From: an uncultured Thiotrichales bacterium
GTDB taxonomy: Bacteria; Pseudomonadota; Gammaproteobacteria; CAZUMV01
Reading direction: 5' to 3'
NCBI GenBank assembly: GCA_938041655.1
Contig: CALISW010000155.1
Location: forward strand, 1 to 37,524
Length of the DNA stretch: 37,524 bases
The notes under the pieces are model-generated. The model was given only the letters and a program-made list of their open reading frames with translations, was not told the DNA's origin and ran no database searches. Positions 9,686 to 17,903 of this stretch are shown in pieces; position 1 is the stretch's first letter, and the number at the start of each line of letters is the position of its first letter. The position numbers and the translations under genes are program-made.

Positions 9686-10068
9686 TAGTTTTCCACCAAA
9701 GTCTGTACACCTCGAATTCTGCTGTTAAGCAGCCACACCAATACCACACTGATCAAACCAACCGTACCACCCACACCAATAGCTTGAGATAAAGTGATTG
9801 GCTGCATTGCTGCCCACATACCTACTACCATACCGCTTAGCATGCCACTGAGTTTCATAGGCAACATGACTTCCATCGCCCCGAATAAAATACCGGCTGG
9901 CAATGCGAGCAACATAGCAAGCAACATTCCGACAAACATCATCAACCACATCGCAACCATCATGTTCCAGTTGGTGCTCACTAGCCAAAAACTCACCAAA
10001 GCGACCAGCAGTGCAATCGCAACATTAACCAGCACATCACCTATCACAAAATAAATTCTCTTATCCAT
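9685..10068 (-). CDS. Met-rich polytopic membrane protein of unknown function
   Basis: 127 aa, highly hydrophobic; stop codon overlaps the ATG of the methyltransferase (TAATG), indicating an operon. Confidence 0.7.
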   Translation of the reverse strand: MDKRIYFVIGDVLVNVAIALLVALVSFWLVSTNWNMMVAMWLMMFVGMLLAMLLALPAGILFGAMEVMLPMKLSGMLSGMVVGMWAAMQPITLSQAIGVGGTVGLISVVLVWLLNSRIRGVQTLVEN

Positions 10069-10091
10069 TATCTTTCTCTCTTGTTGCCCGT

Positions 10092-10775
10092 TTATCCTCG
10101 GGGTGCACGCCAGCCAGCGTCTATGGCTTCCTGTTCAGTACAAAACCACTTTTCGCCACGCTTTTCATTGATACGAGTAAGCGCATAATTTTTGCTGGAA
10201 CCAGGCGTATGATAAATACGGTCGCCTTTGCGGTTGATGTTGCCCTTGATCAGACAACCATCTGTCCGTCTGACTGGCTCAGTAGCTACTACCGCCCTGC
10301 CCGCCGCCCTGAATGAATCCGGGCGCACAAAGTCACCCTGCCATAATCCTTTTTTATTCAACTTTGCCATGCGTTGTGTAGTGACGAATTGCGTATCGTA
10401 TTTCTCATAAGCAACCGCCCAACCCTGAGCCACGAGATACTGATTCAGATTCACACCACTGCGATAACAAATTGCGAGGGTGCGCTGATAGGAATCAATA
10501 CCAGTAACTTCACAATGCACAGATTTGCCCAATATCATTTCGCGTAGAACACCCGCTGCATATTTTCCACAAGGGTATGGCTGCCGGGTGCGATCAAGAC
10601 AATCCTGCCCCAGCTCTGGCGCATCAATACCCTGAAGGCGAATCGAGGTATTCGAAAGTGTAATGGAATCGGCATCCTGTACTTTACTGACCACTCCAGT
10701 GATCGTTTTTGCTTGTGACATCGCACCACTTGCAATGACACACATAATCACCAATAACACTGCCCTGAACTTCAT
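10092..10775 (-). CDS. thermonuclease (SNase) family protein, secreted, with C-terminal sunset/excalibur-like Cys domain
   Basis: 227 aa; signal peptide, 'VQDADSITLSNTSIRLQGIDAPELGQDC' and 'YQRTLAICY...NLNQYLVAQGWAVAY'; C-terminal 'CLIKGNINRKGDRIYHTPGSSKNYALTRINEKRGEKWFCTEQEAIDAGWRAPR'. Confidence 0.9.
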   Translation of the reverse strand: MKFRAVLLVIMCVIASGAMSQAKTITGVVSKVQDADSITLSNTSIRLQGIDAPELGQDCLDRTRQPYPCGKYAAGVLREMILGKSVHCEVTGIDSYQRTLAICYRSGVNLNQYLVAQGWAVAYEKYDTQFVTTQRMAKLNKKGLWQGDFVRPDSFRAAGRAVVATEPVRRTDGCLIKGNINRKGDRIYHTPGSSKNYALTRINEKRGEKWFCTEQEAIDAGWRAPRG

Positions 10776-10918
10776 CCTGCTGATACCACTCCTTCCTTGA
10801 TAAATTCAGTGTAGTCAATGCATCTGGAATGTTCCAGTAATCAATAACATCCAGACATAGACACTCGGGGTTACTTACATTACTGTTTAACAATAGTTAC
10901 AACAATCGGAACTAATCA

Positions 10919-12409
10919 ATGCAAGCCGGCGCTTATCTTTCACTCTCTTTGTATTTACTTGCGATGCTCGGCATTGGCTACTATTCCTATAAAAAAACGA
11001 GTAATGACGTTTCCGGATTTATGCTGGGAGGCCGACAGCTCAGCCCTGCCGTAACAGCCTTATCAGCTGGTGCTTCCGACATGAGTGGCTGGATGTTAAT
11101 GGGCTTGCCGGGTGCTTTGTATCTAAGTGGCTTGAGCAGTGCCTGGATCGGGATTGGTCTGGTGATTGGCGCCTATTTCAATTACTTGCTAGTGGCGCCA
11201 CGTTTACGGGTCTATACCGAAATTGCGTCAGACTCTGTGACCATCCCGGAGTACTTCGAACGACGCTTTGAAGATCACCAACACTGGCTACGCATCATCT
11301 GCTCAGTCGTCATAATCATATTCTTCGCTATCTATACAACGTCCGGTGTTGTCGCTGGCGGCAAACTGTTTGAAACGTCATTTGGATTAAGCTACCAGAC
11401 CGGGCTGATAATAACCGCCGGCGTAGTCGTTGCTTATAGTACCTTCGGTGGCTTTCTGGCTGTCAGCACAACCGATTTTGTACAAGGCTGCATCATGTTT
11501 ATTGCCTTGATACTAGTACCGCTGGTGACACTCACAGAAGTCGGCGGACTCTCGGCAACCACCAGTACCTTGAGAAGTATAGACCCTGCACTTTTGAGCC
11601 TCGGCGGTGCCAGCACGCTCGGCGTGATTTCTGCTATGGCGTGGGGACTGGGATATTTTGGGCAACCACATATCGTTGTCAGATTCATGGCAATTCGATC
11701 GGTCAGTGAAGTGAAAACTGCACGTCGCATCGGCATGAGCTGGATGATTATTACCTTGATTGGCGCGTGTGCGGTTGGTTTATGCGGCCAAGCCTACATC
11801 ACTGCTAATGACTTGTCATTGCAAGATCCTGAAACAATTTTCATTGTACTTTCGACTACTTTATTTCATCCACTGATTGCCGGCTTTTTATTGGCGGCCA
11901 TTCTGGCAGCGATCATGAGCACCATCTCTTCCCAACTGCTGGTTACTTCAAGTTCACTTACCGAAGACATCTATCACACTCTATTGAATAAACAGGCCAG
12001 CGAAAAACAGCTGGTCTTGATTGGACGTTTATCGATTGTGGCTGTAGCGGTGCTGGCGATATTGCTGGCACAAAATCGTGACAACAGTATTCTTTCACTC
12101 GTCAGTAACGCCTGGGCAGGCTTCGGAGCAGCATTTGGCCCGGTCGTATTATTCAGCTTGTTCTGGAAAGAAATGACACGTGCCGGCGCTCTGGCCGGCA
12201 TACTCACCGGGGCTGTCACCGTTTTGGTCTGGGTCTATGGTCCATTTCAAATTAACGGTAATTCTCTGAGTCATTACCTTTACGAAATAGTTCCAGGGGT
12301 CATCTTTGCTGCAATAGCAATCTATCTGGTCAGTAAATTTACCAATCCAGCCTCGGAGAAGATGCGCTCACAGTTTGATCAAATGCTGGAAAAAGTACGG
12401 CACGCTTAA
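10919..12409 (+). CDS. putP: sodium/proline symporter PutP (SSS family)
   Basis: 496 aa; 'LGGRQLSPAVTALSAGASDMSGWMLMGLPGALYLSGLSSAWIGIGL', 'YFGQPHIVVRFMAI', 'ILAAIMSTISSQLLVTSSSLTEDIY'. Confidence 0.94.
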   Translation: MQAGAYLSLSLYLLAMLGIGYYSYKKTSNDVSGFMLGGRQLSPAVTALSAGASDMSGWMLMGLPGALYLSGLSSAWIGIGLVIGAYFNYLLVAPRLRVYTEIASDSVTIPEYFERRFEDHQHWLRIICSVVIIIFFAIYTTSGVVAGGKLFETSFGLSYQTGLIITAGVVVAYSTFGGFLAVSTTDFVQGCIMFIALILVPLVTLTEVGGLSATTSTLRSIDPALLSLGGASTLGVISAMAWGLGYFGQPHIVVRFMAIRSVSEVKTARRIGMSWMIITLIGACAVGLCGQAYITANDLSLQDPETIFIVLSTTLFHPLIAGFLLAAILAAIMSTISSQLLVTSSSLTEDIYHTLLNKQASEKQLVLIGRLSIVAVAVLAILLAQNRDNSILSLVSNAWAGFGAAFGPVVLFSLFWKEMTRAGALAGILTGAVTVLVWVYGPFQINGNSLSHYLYEIVPGVIFAAIAIYLVSKFTNPASEKMRSQFDQMLEKVRHA

Positions 12410-12469
12410 TAATTTGTAAAAGAGCCTGTAAATGATGTCTTCAGCTCAAGCAACAGATAATGTATCATT

Positions 12470-12485
12470 GATATAACATTATATC
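12470..12485. promoter_or_regulatory. perfect inverted repeat GATATAA-CA-TTATATC, candidate operator of the VOC/MDR/MFS operon
   Basis: Read directly: GATATAACATTATATC, 7-bp arms with 2-nt spacer, 22 nt upstream of the ATG at 12508. Confidence 0.45.
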
Positions 12486-12507
12486 TTTTGCCTGGAGCGA
12501 AATCGCT

Positions 12508-12996
12508 ATGAGTGAAAAAAAAGTACCTACTGACTTTCGTCGTGTCACCATGATGGTCAATGAGATGGAAATGCCGTTAAAGTTGTATAAGGACATTCTG
12601 GGCATGGACGTCTATTACGATCAGGAAATCATCGTCAGCGGCAAAGGCCTGCCTGCTGGAGAGCCCGATTCAAAAACACGTCTGGTATTACTACAATGTA
12701 ATGATCCCTACATTGGTATGTTAGGCATACTGCAATATATAGACCCACCCTTACCCGCACCGCTACCTCGCCCGGAACCCAATCGAGTCCGCGCCGGCGA
12801 GATTGTGTTTGTGATGCACAACGATGATGTAGAAGGTGTGTATAAACAACTGCTTGAAGTAGAAGGCATCGAGATGGTCAGCGAGCCACACGTGAGTGAA
12901 TACCCTAAAGATGGTGGCGGTGTATTCAGGGTACTCGGCATCAGCTTTTTTGACCCCAACGGTTATTTCATAGAACTCAATCAATCGCTCAACTAG
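12508..12996 (+). CDS. VOC (glyoxalase/extradiol dioxygenase-like) family protein
   Basis: 162 aa; N-terminal 'RRVTMMVNEMEMPLKLYKDILGMDVYYD' and C-terminal 'FFDPNGYFIELNQ' VOC signatures. Confidence 0.85.
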   Translation: MSEKKVPTDFRRVTMMVNEMEMPLKLYKDILGMDVYYDQEIIVSGKGLPAGEPDSKTRLVLLQCNDPYIGMLGILQYIDPPLPAPLPRPEPNRVRAGEIVFVMHNDDVEGVYKQLLEVEGIEMVSEPHVSEYPKDGGGVFRVLGISFFDPNGYFIELNQSLN

Positions 12997-13012
12997 GACG
13001 TGATTGACTAGC

Positions 13013-14032
13013 ATGCAGGAAGATAAAAATTGTCAATGGCGCATAGCCGCTCGCCCCGAGGGTAACGTAAAGCCTGGCGATTTTTCGTACACCGAAGAAC
13101 CCATTCCGACACCTGGCGATGGAGAGTTTCTGGCAAAAACACTCTATCTCGGTCTGGCGCCGGTAATGCGTATGTATATGGCAGGCACTGCAAACACTGG
13201 CGATAAACAACTCGATATAGGTGACATTATTCATGGCCGTGGCACGGCGTTGATAATTGAATCCAACCACCCTGACTTTGCTGTTGGCGATGTGGTTCAG
13301 GGGCAAATGGGCTGGCAAACTTATAAAGTCAGTTCCGCCACAGCACAAGAAAAATTCTTCAAATGCCCCGACTATAAATTGCCTTGGAGTCTTTGTGCCG
13401 GCGTGTTGGGCATGACTGGCTTAAGCGCCTGGGCTGGCATGATCGACATTGGTAAACCACAAGCTGGTGAGTTGGTCGTCGTGTCTGGCGCGGCTGGTGG
13501 TGTTGGCTCACTGGTGGTGCAAATGGCCAAACTGCATGGCTGTGAAGTAATTGGCATTGCAGGTGGCACCGACAAATGTAACTTTATTAAAGAATTGGGT
13601 TGCGACCACGCAATAGATTACAAAGATGAGGATGTTGCCACACGGATAGCCGAGCTTTGCCCCAATGGCATGGATTTATATTTTGATAATGTTGGCGGAG
13701 AAATTTTGTCAGCCTGCCTGGAAAATCTGGCCATGCACGCTCGCATTGTGTTGTGTGGATCTATCTCGGAATACACCCGCGACGTTCCATTCGGCTTGGG
13801 AAACTACACTCGTTTACGAGCTACCAACTCAAGCATGACCGGATTTTTCGTCTACAACCATGTGCATCAGTGGTATCAGGCAATGGATCAAATCGCTGGC
13901 TGGATACAGGAGAAAAAAATTCAACCTGTACAAGACATGGTTGAAGGGTTTGAAAATATGCCAACAGCACTGGCACGTTTATACAACGGTAGTAACGTTG
14001 GCGTGCAATGTTGTCAGGTACGCGAATACTAA
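13013..14032 (+). CDS. NADP-dependent oxidoreductase, medium-chain dehydrogenase/reductase (CurA / prostaglandin reductase-like)
   Basis: 'GTALIIESNHPDFAVGDVVQGQMGWQTY', 'LGMTGLSAWAGMIDIGKPQAGELVVVSGAAGGVGSLVVQMAKLHGCEVIGIAGG', 'LYFDNVGGEIL'; ATG start at 13013 preferred over the tracked TTG at 13004. Confidence 0.9.
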   Translation: MQEDKNCQWRIAARPEGNVKPGDFSYTEEPIPTPGDGEFLAKTLYLGLAPVMRMYMAGTANTGDKQLDIGDIIHGRGTALIIESNHPDFAVGDVVQGQMGWQTYKVSSATAQEKFFKCPDYKLPWSLCAGVLGMTGLSAWAGMIDIGKPQAGELVVVSGAAGGVGSLVVQMAKLHGCEVIGIAGGTDKCNFIKELGCDHAIDYKDEDVATRIAELCPNGMDLYFDNVGGEILSACLENLAMHARIVLCGSISEYTRDVPFGLGNYTRLRATNSSMTGFFVYNHVHQWYQAMDQIAGWIQEKKIQPVQDMVEGFENMPTALARLYNGSNVGVQCCQVREY

Positions 14033-14051
14033 CTAAAAAAACAGGTGATTA

Positions 14052-14498
14052 ATGAGCACACCCCGCTTTCAACGTGGTAATTTTCTGGTTTCGGATCTGG
14101 ATCGCGCCTTGTCATTTTACGTCGACATTCTTGGTTTTGAACTGACGTTTAGCAAAGACTCCGAACCAGATTCTTACAGCTATGATGTCTTCGAAATCCC
14201 TAAAGATAGAAAATTACGCTTTGCTGTATTAAGCAGCCCTACCCAACCGAGGGTGATGGCTCTCACCGAGGTATCAGGTGAAAATGATGCTCCCGCTCTA
14301 CCGCGGCGTAGCGCCATTGTAGTAGAGATCCCTGAAATTGATGAGGTCGTGGAAAAATGTGCAGCGGCAGGATTAAAAGTGTATGCAGAAGACCATCTCA
14401 TAACACAAGACGGACGCGAAGGACGTGAAATTGGTATAGTTGATTATGATGGCAATCTGGTCGTGATTTACTACATCACAAGCCACCCCGAAAAATAA
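14052..14498 (+). CDS. VOC family protein
   Basis: 148 aa; 'GNFLVSDLDRALSFYVDILGFELTF' and 'VDYDGNLVVIYY' VOC signatures. Confidence 0.85.
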   Translation: MSTPRFQRGNFLVSDLDRALSFYVDILGFELTFSKDSEPDSYSYDVFEIPKDRKLRFAVLSSPTQPRVMALTEVSGENDAPALPRRSAIVVEIPEIDEVVEKCAAAGLKVYAEDHLITQDGREGREIGIVDYDGNLVVIYYITSHPEK

Positions 14499-14515
14499 TA
14501 ACTATAGAGTACGCT

Positions 14516-15850
14516 ATGAACGAATCATCAACGCGAGTTTATCCTTCCACATCACGTGCATGGGGCATGGTGATACTACTTACGATAGCGTATATATTTT
14601 CTTTTGTAGATCGCTACGTACTGGGTTTATTAATAGAGCCTATCAAAGCTGATCTTGAGCTTAGTGACTTTCAGATCGGCTTGTTGTTGGGGCCGGCATT
14701 TGCGATTTTTTACGCCACTATCGGCTTGCCTTTAGGCTGGCTGGCCGACAAAAAACGGCGCACCTGGATCGTCGCAGCCGGCATTGCCTTGTGGTCTGCA
14801 GCCACCGTAGCGTCAGGCATGGCAAAGAATTTCGGGCATATGTTTCTCGCCAGGATGAGTATTGGTGTTGGCGAGGCAACCCTCAGCCCATGCACCATGT
14901 CAATGATTTCCGACAGCTTTCCCAAGCATCGACGCGCCAGACCGATTGCGTTTTACACCATGGCCTTGTCACTGGGATCCGGTATTGCCGGCTTGATTTC
15001 TGCTGGCGTCCTGAAGTGGGCTAAAACGGTCGATGAAATTGTATTACCGGTTTTTGGCACAGTCGAGCCCTGGCAATTCACCTTTATTGTAGTTGGCCTG
15101 CCCGGTCTGTTGCTGGCTGTGATAATTTTCTTCATCAAAGAACCACCTCGACAACCTATCGAAAAAGATCCAAATACCAGTGACGGTGACAACCTGCTGG
15201 ATATGCTTAAGCACGTCACTTCCCATTGGAAGCTGTTTTTTCCCTTCTTATCGATGTTTTGCTACATGACGATCATCGCGTACAGCCAAGGCTGGGGAGC
15301 CTCAATGTTCAGTCGCACCTGGGGCTGGGAAACTTATCAATACGCCACCTGGAATGCTATTGCGCTGTTAATCGCAGGGCCTGTTGCAGTGAATTTTGCT
15401 GGCTGGTTATCTGACAAATGGACCGCAGAAGGTATTAAAGATGCTCCGGTAAGAATTGCGCAAATCGGTATTGTTATCATGATCGTTACCGGCGTCATTT
15501 TTCCTCTTGTACCCAACCCCTATCTTGCCATTGTCGTGATTGGCTTCAACACCCTGGGTATTGCCTCGGTCTCAGCTGTTGGCGTTACAGCTTTATTGAA
15601 TATCTCACCGGTACGAATGCGGGCACAAATCGTGGCGTTTTATTATATGTGTATCAGCCTCGCCGGTTTGTTTATCGGCCCACCTATGATTGCTATTCTC
15701 AATGACTTCGTCTTTGGCGAAATGGGAATACGTTATTCAATGGCTGTCTTACCGGTATTGTTTGGCTTACCGGTGGTGATTATGTATCGCCATATACGAA
15801 GCAGCTACATTGAGTCTTATGAATATTACGAGTCTATCGGGCAAGAATAA
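14516..15850 (+). CDS. MFS transporter (spinster-like)
   Basis: 444 aa; 'LTIAYIFSFVDRYVLGLLIEPIKADLELSDFQIGLLLGPAFAIFYATIGLPLGWLADKKRRTWIVAAGIALWSAATVASGMAKNFGHMFLARMSIGVGEATLSP'. Confidence 0.92.
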   Translation: MNESSTRVYPSTSRAWGMVILLTIAYIFSFVDRYVLGLLIEPIKADLELSDFQIGLLLGPAFAIFYATIGLPLGWLADKKRRTWIVAAGIALWSAATVASGMAKNFGHMFLARMSIGVGEATLSPCTMSMISDSFPKHRRARPIAFYTMALSLGSGIAGLISAGVLKWAKTVDEIVLPVFGTVEPWQFTFIVVGLPGLLLAVIIFFIKEPPRQPIEKDPNTSDGDNLLDMLKHVTSHWKLFFPFLSMFCYMTIIAYSQGWGASMFSRTWGWETYQYATWNAIALLIAGPVAVNFAGWLSDKWTAEGIKDAPVRIAQIGIVIMIVTGVIFPLVPNPYLAIVVIGFNTLGIASVSAVGVTALLNISPVRMRAQIVAFYYMCISLAGLFIGPPMIAILNDFVFGEMGIRYSMAVLPVLFGLPVVIMYRHIRSSYIESYEYYESIGQE

Positions 15851-15856
15851 TTTGCC

Positions 15857-16639
15857 ATGAAAAAAACTTACGTTGATACAGACTTTGGACAAATTCACTG
15901 CCGCATCACAGCGGCTGAAAATGATATAGCTAAGACCATTGTATTTTTACACCCGATGCCATTTAGTGGCCTATTCTATGACACCATTACTCCACACTTA
16001 AATAAAAACCATACAGTCATCAGCCCCGATTACCCGGGCTATGGTGCTTCCGACCGAATTTCAGATATTACTATTGAGAACTGGGCGGACTCTATTGCTG
16101 AGACGATTAAGGTTTTAGAGCTTAAAGACCCAGTTGAGATAATCGGTTTTCATACCGGCTGTTTGGTAGGAACAGAGCTTTCCTTGCGCCATCCAAAGTT
16201 AGTACATCGCTTGGTTCTGATAGACGCACCCTATTTCAATGCATCAGACAGAAAAGACATGCTGAAAAACAATTCGTCACCCCCAGCTTTCACTGACGAC
16301 GTTAACAGTGTTGCCGGAATCTGGAAAATGAATGTCGGCAGCAAGCTAGGCAAAGTGCCGGTCAATCGCGCCATGGAAAACCTGGCCGAACATTTACGTA
16401 ATGGTGAAAACGCAAACCTGGGGTTTAAAGCAGCGTTTATTTATGACGCTGACAGAATGAAAGAGATAAATCACCCAACATTAGTGATTGCTTCAGAAAG
16501 TAACATGTACAAAACCAGCCTTGCAGCAGCTGCGTTAATACCCAACTCTACCTTGGTAGAGCGTAAAGATATCGAACCACCTGTCTTTGAAGTCTATGCG
16601 CAAGAAATTGCGGAAGAAATTCTGGCCTACCTGGCCTAA
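15857..16639 (+). CDS. alpha/beta hydrolase
   Basis: 260 aa; 'FLHPMPFSGLFYDTITPHL', 'ISPDYPGYGASD', 'EIIGFHTGCLVGTELSLRHP' nucleophile-elbow region. Confidence 0.85.
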   Translation: MKKTYVDTDFGQIHCRITAAENDIAKTIVFLHPMPFSGLFYDTITPHLNKNHTVISPDYPGYGASDRISDITIENWADSIAETIKVLELKDPVEIIGFHTGCLVGTELSLRHPKLVHRLVLIDAPYFNASDRKDMLKNNSSPPAFTDDVNSVAGIWKMNVGSKLGKVPVNRAMENLAEHLRNGENANLGFKAAFIYDADRMKEINHPTLVIASESNMYKTSLAAAALIPNSTLVERKDIEPPVFEVYAQEIAEEILAYLA

Positions 16640-17265
16640 AGCGTTTCTAAGTACTTCGCTGCCTCAGCCTCACTGACGACATCAGCGTATTTGGCATTCA
16701 TATCAAATAAATTCGCCTGGTGCGGGTCATCGTGACGATCACCACAGGCTTCTTTAACAATAATAGTTCTAAAACCATACGAGCAGGAATCGATACAACT
16801 GGCACGGATACAACCGCTGGTGGTCACACCGGTAATAAGCAACGTATCAATACCCGCCGCGGTGAGTGTTGATGATAATGAAGTGCCGAAAAAAGCACTG
16901 GGGTATTGTTTACTGATGACCAGCTCATTGTCGGCAGGCTCCAAGCCTGCTGGCCAGTCGCCCATCGGGTTACCCGCCAGCATATTATGTAAGGGCTTGG
17001 CTTTCTTAAAAAACACACCGCCATCCAGACCCTGGGCTTGATACACTACGTTGGTATAGATAACAGGTATTTTGGCAGCACGCGCCACTTCTACCAAACG
17101 TAGCGCCGATGCCAGCGAATCTTCAACCTCAGAATACAACTCACACTCCGGATCAAAATACGCCTGCACAAAATCAACCAGTAACAACGCCGGAGATTTC
17201 CCGAAACCAATTTTATTTCCGTAAGCCTTTTTATAATTAGCAACAAGATCGTCAGTCATTTTCAA
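16636..17265 (-). CDS. isochorismatase-family cysteine hydrolase (N-carbamoylsarcosine amidohydrolase-like)
   Basis: 209 aa; 'ALLLVDFVQAYFDPEC', 'YPSAFFGTSLSSTLTAAGIDTLLITGVTTSGCIRASCIDSCSYGFRTIIVKEACGDR'. Confidence 0.9.
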   Translation of the reverse strand: MKMTDDLVANYKKAYGNKIGFGKSPALLLVDFVQAYFDPECELYSEVEDSLASALRLVEVARAAKIPVIYTNVVYQAQGLDGGVFFKKAKPLHNMLAGNPMGDWPAGLEPADNELVISKQYPSAFFGTSLSSTLTAAGIDTLLITGVTTSGCIRASCIDSCSYGFRTIIVKEACGDRHDDPHQANLFDMNAKYADVVSEAEAAKYLETL

Positions 17266-17342
17266 TACTCAGCATTATTTGATACGCTTATCATAACATC
17301 AGAGGTGACAGAGTCCTTTCTCAGGGTGAGAAGCACGCTCTC

Positions 17343-17903
17343 TTATCGGATGTGAGGTAAGACGCTGTTGGCAATGCCCGGCTTGTGCACTTCAATTTCT
17401 TCTTTGGTCAAGCCTTTAAGTTCATGTGGAAACACCAACCACTTTTCCGTTTCATGCAGGTAATAGTCCGGCTTGATATCAGTGATATTTTTAGTTGGCT
17501 TGTACCATGGCATCGCCACTTTTATTTCCGTCGGCATATTACGCCTGGTTTTTAAGTGTAAACGCTCAAAGATGGCTCGGATGCTTCTGCCCGAATCAAA
17601 CACATCGTCGACCAACAAAACCTTGTCATCGGCATTGATGTTACTAATGATATAACTCAAGCCATGTACTTTAACTGTTTTATCTTGCTGGTCTATGCCC
17701 GTATAGGACGAGGTGCGAATAGAAATGTGATCGGTATTGACACCAACATAATCCAGATATTCCTGGATAGCTATACCGACCGGAGCACCACCACGCCACA
17801 CACCTATAATAAAGTCGGGCTTGAAACCACTCAGATAGATTTTTTCTGCCAGAGCAAATGAATCGTTAAGCAACTCTTCTGCCGTGATGTAATGCTTATC
17901 CAT
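17343..17903 (-). CDS. phosphoribosyltransferase (hypoxanthine/xanthine-guanine type)
   Basis: 186 aa; PRPP-binding 'DDKVLLVDDVFDSGRSIRAI' and 'DFIIGVWRGGAPVG'. Confidence 0.9.
   Translation of the reverse strand: MDKHYITAEELLNDSFALAEKIYLSGFKPDFIIGVWRGGAPVGIAIQEYLDYVGVNTDHISIRTSSYTGIDQQDKTVKVHGLSYIISNINADDKVLLVDDVFDSGRSIRAIFERLHLKTRRNMPTEIKVAMPWYKPTKNITDIKPDYYLHETEKWLVFPHELKGLTKEEIEVHKPGIANSVLPHIR

Noticed and set aside
17280-17340. CTTTCTC...GAGAAG hairpin between the PRTase and isochorismatase-family genes as a terminator
   Set aside because: The stem has a bulge and no T-tract follows on the transcribed strand.
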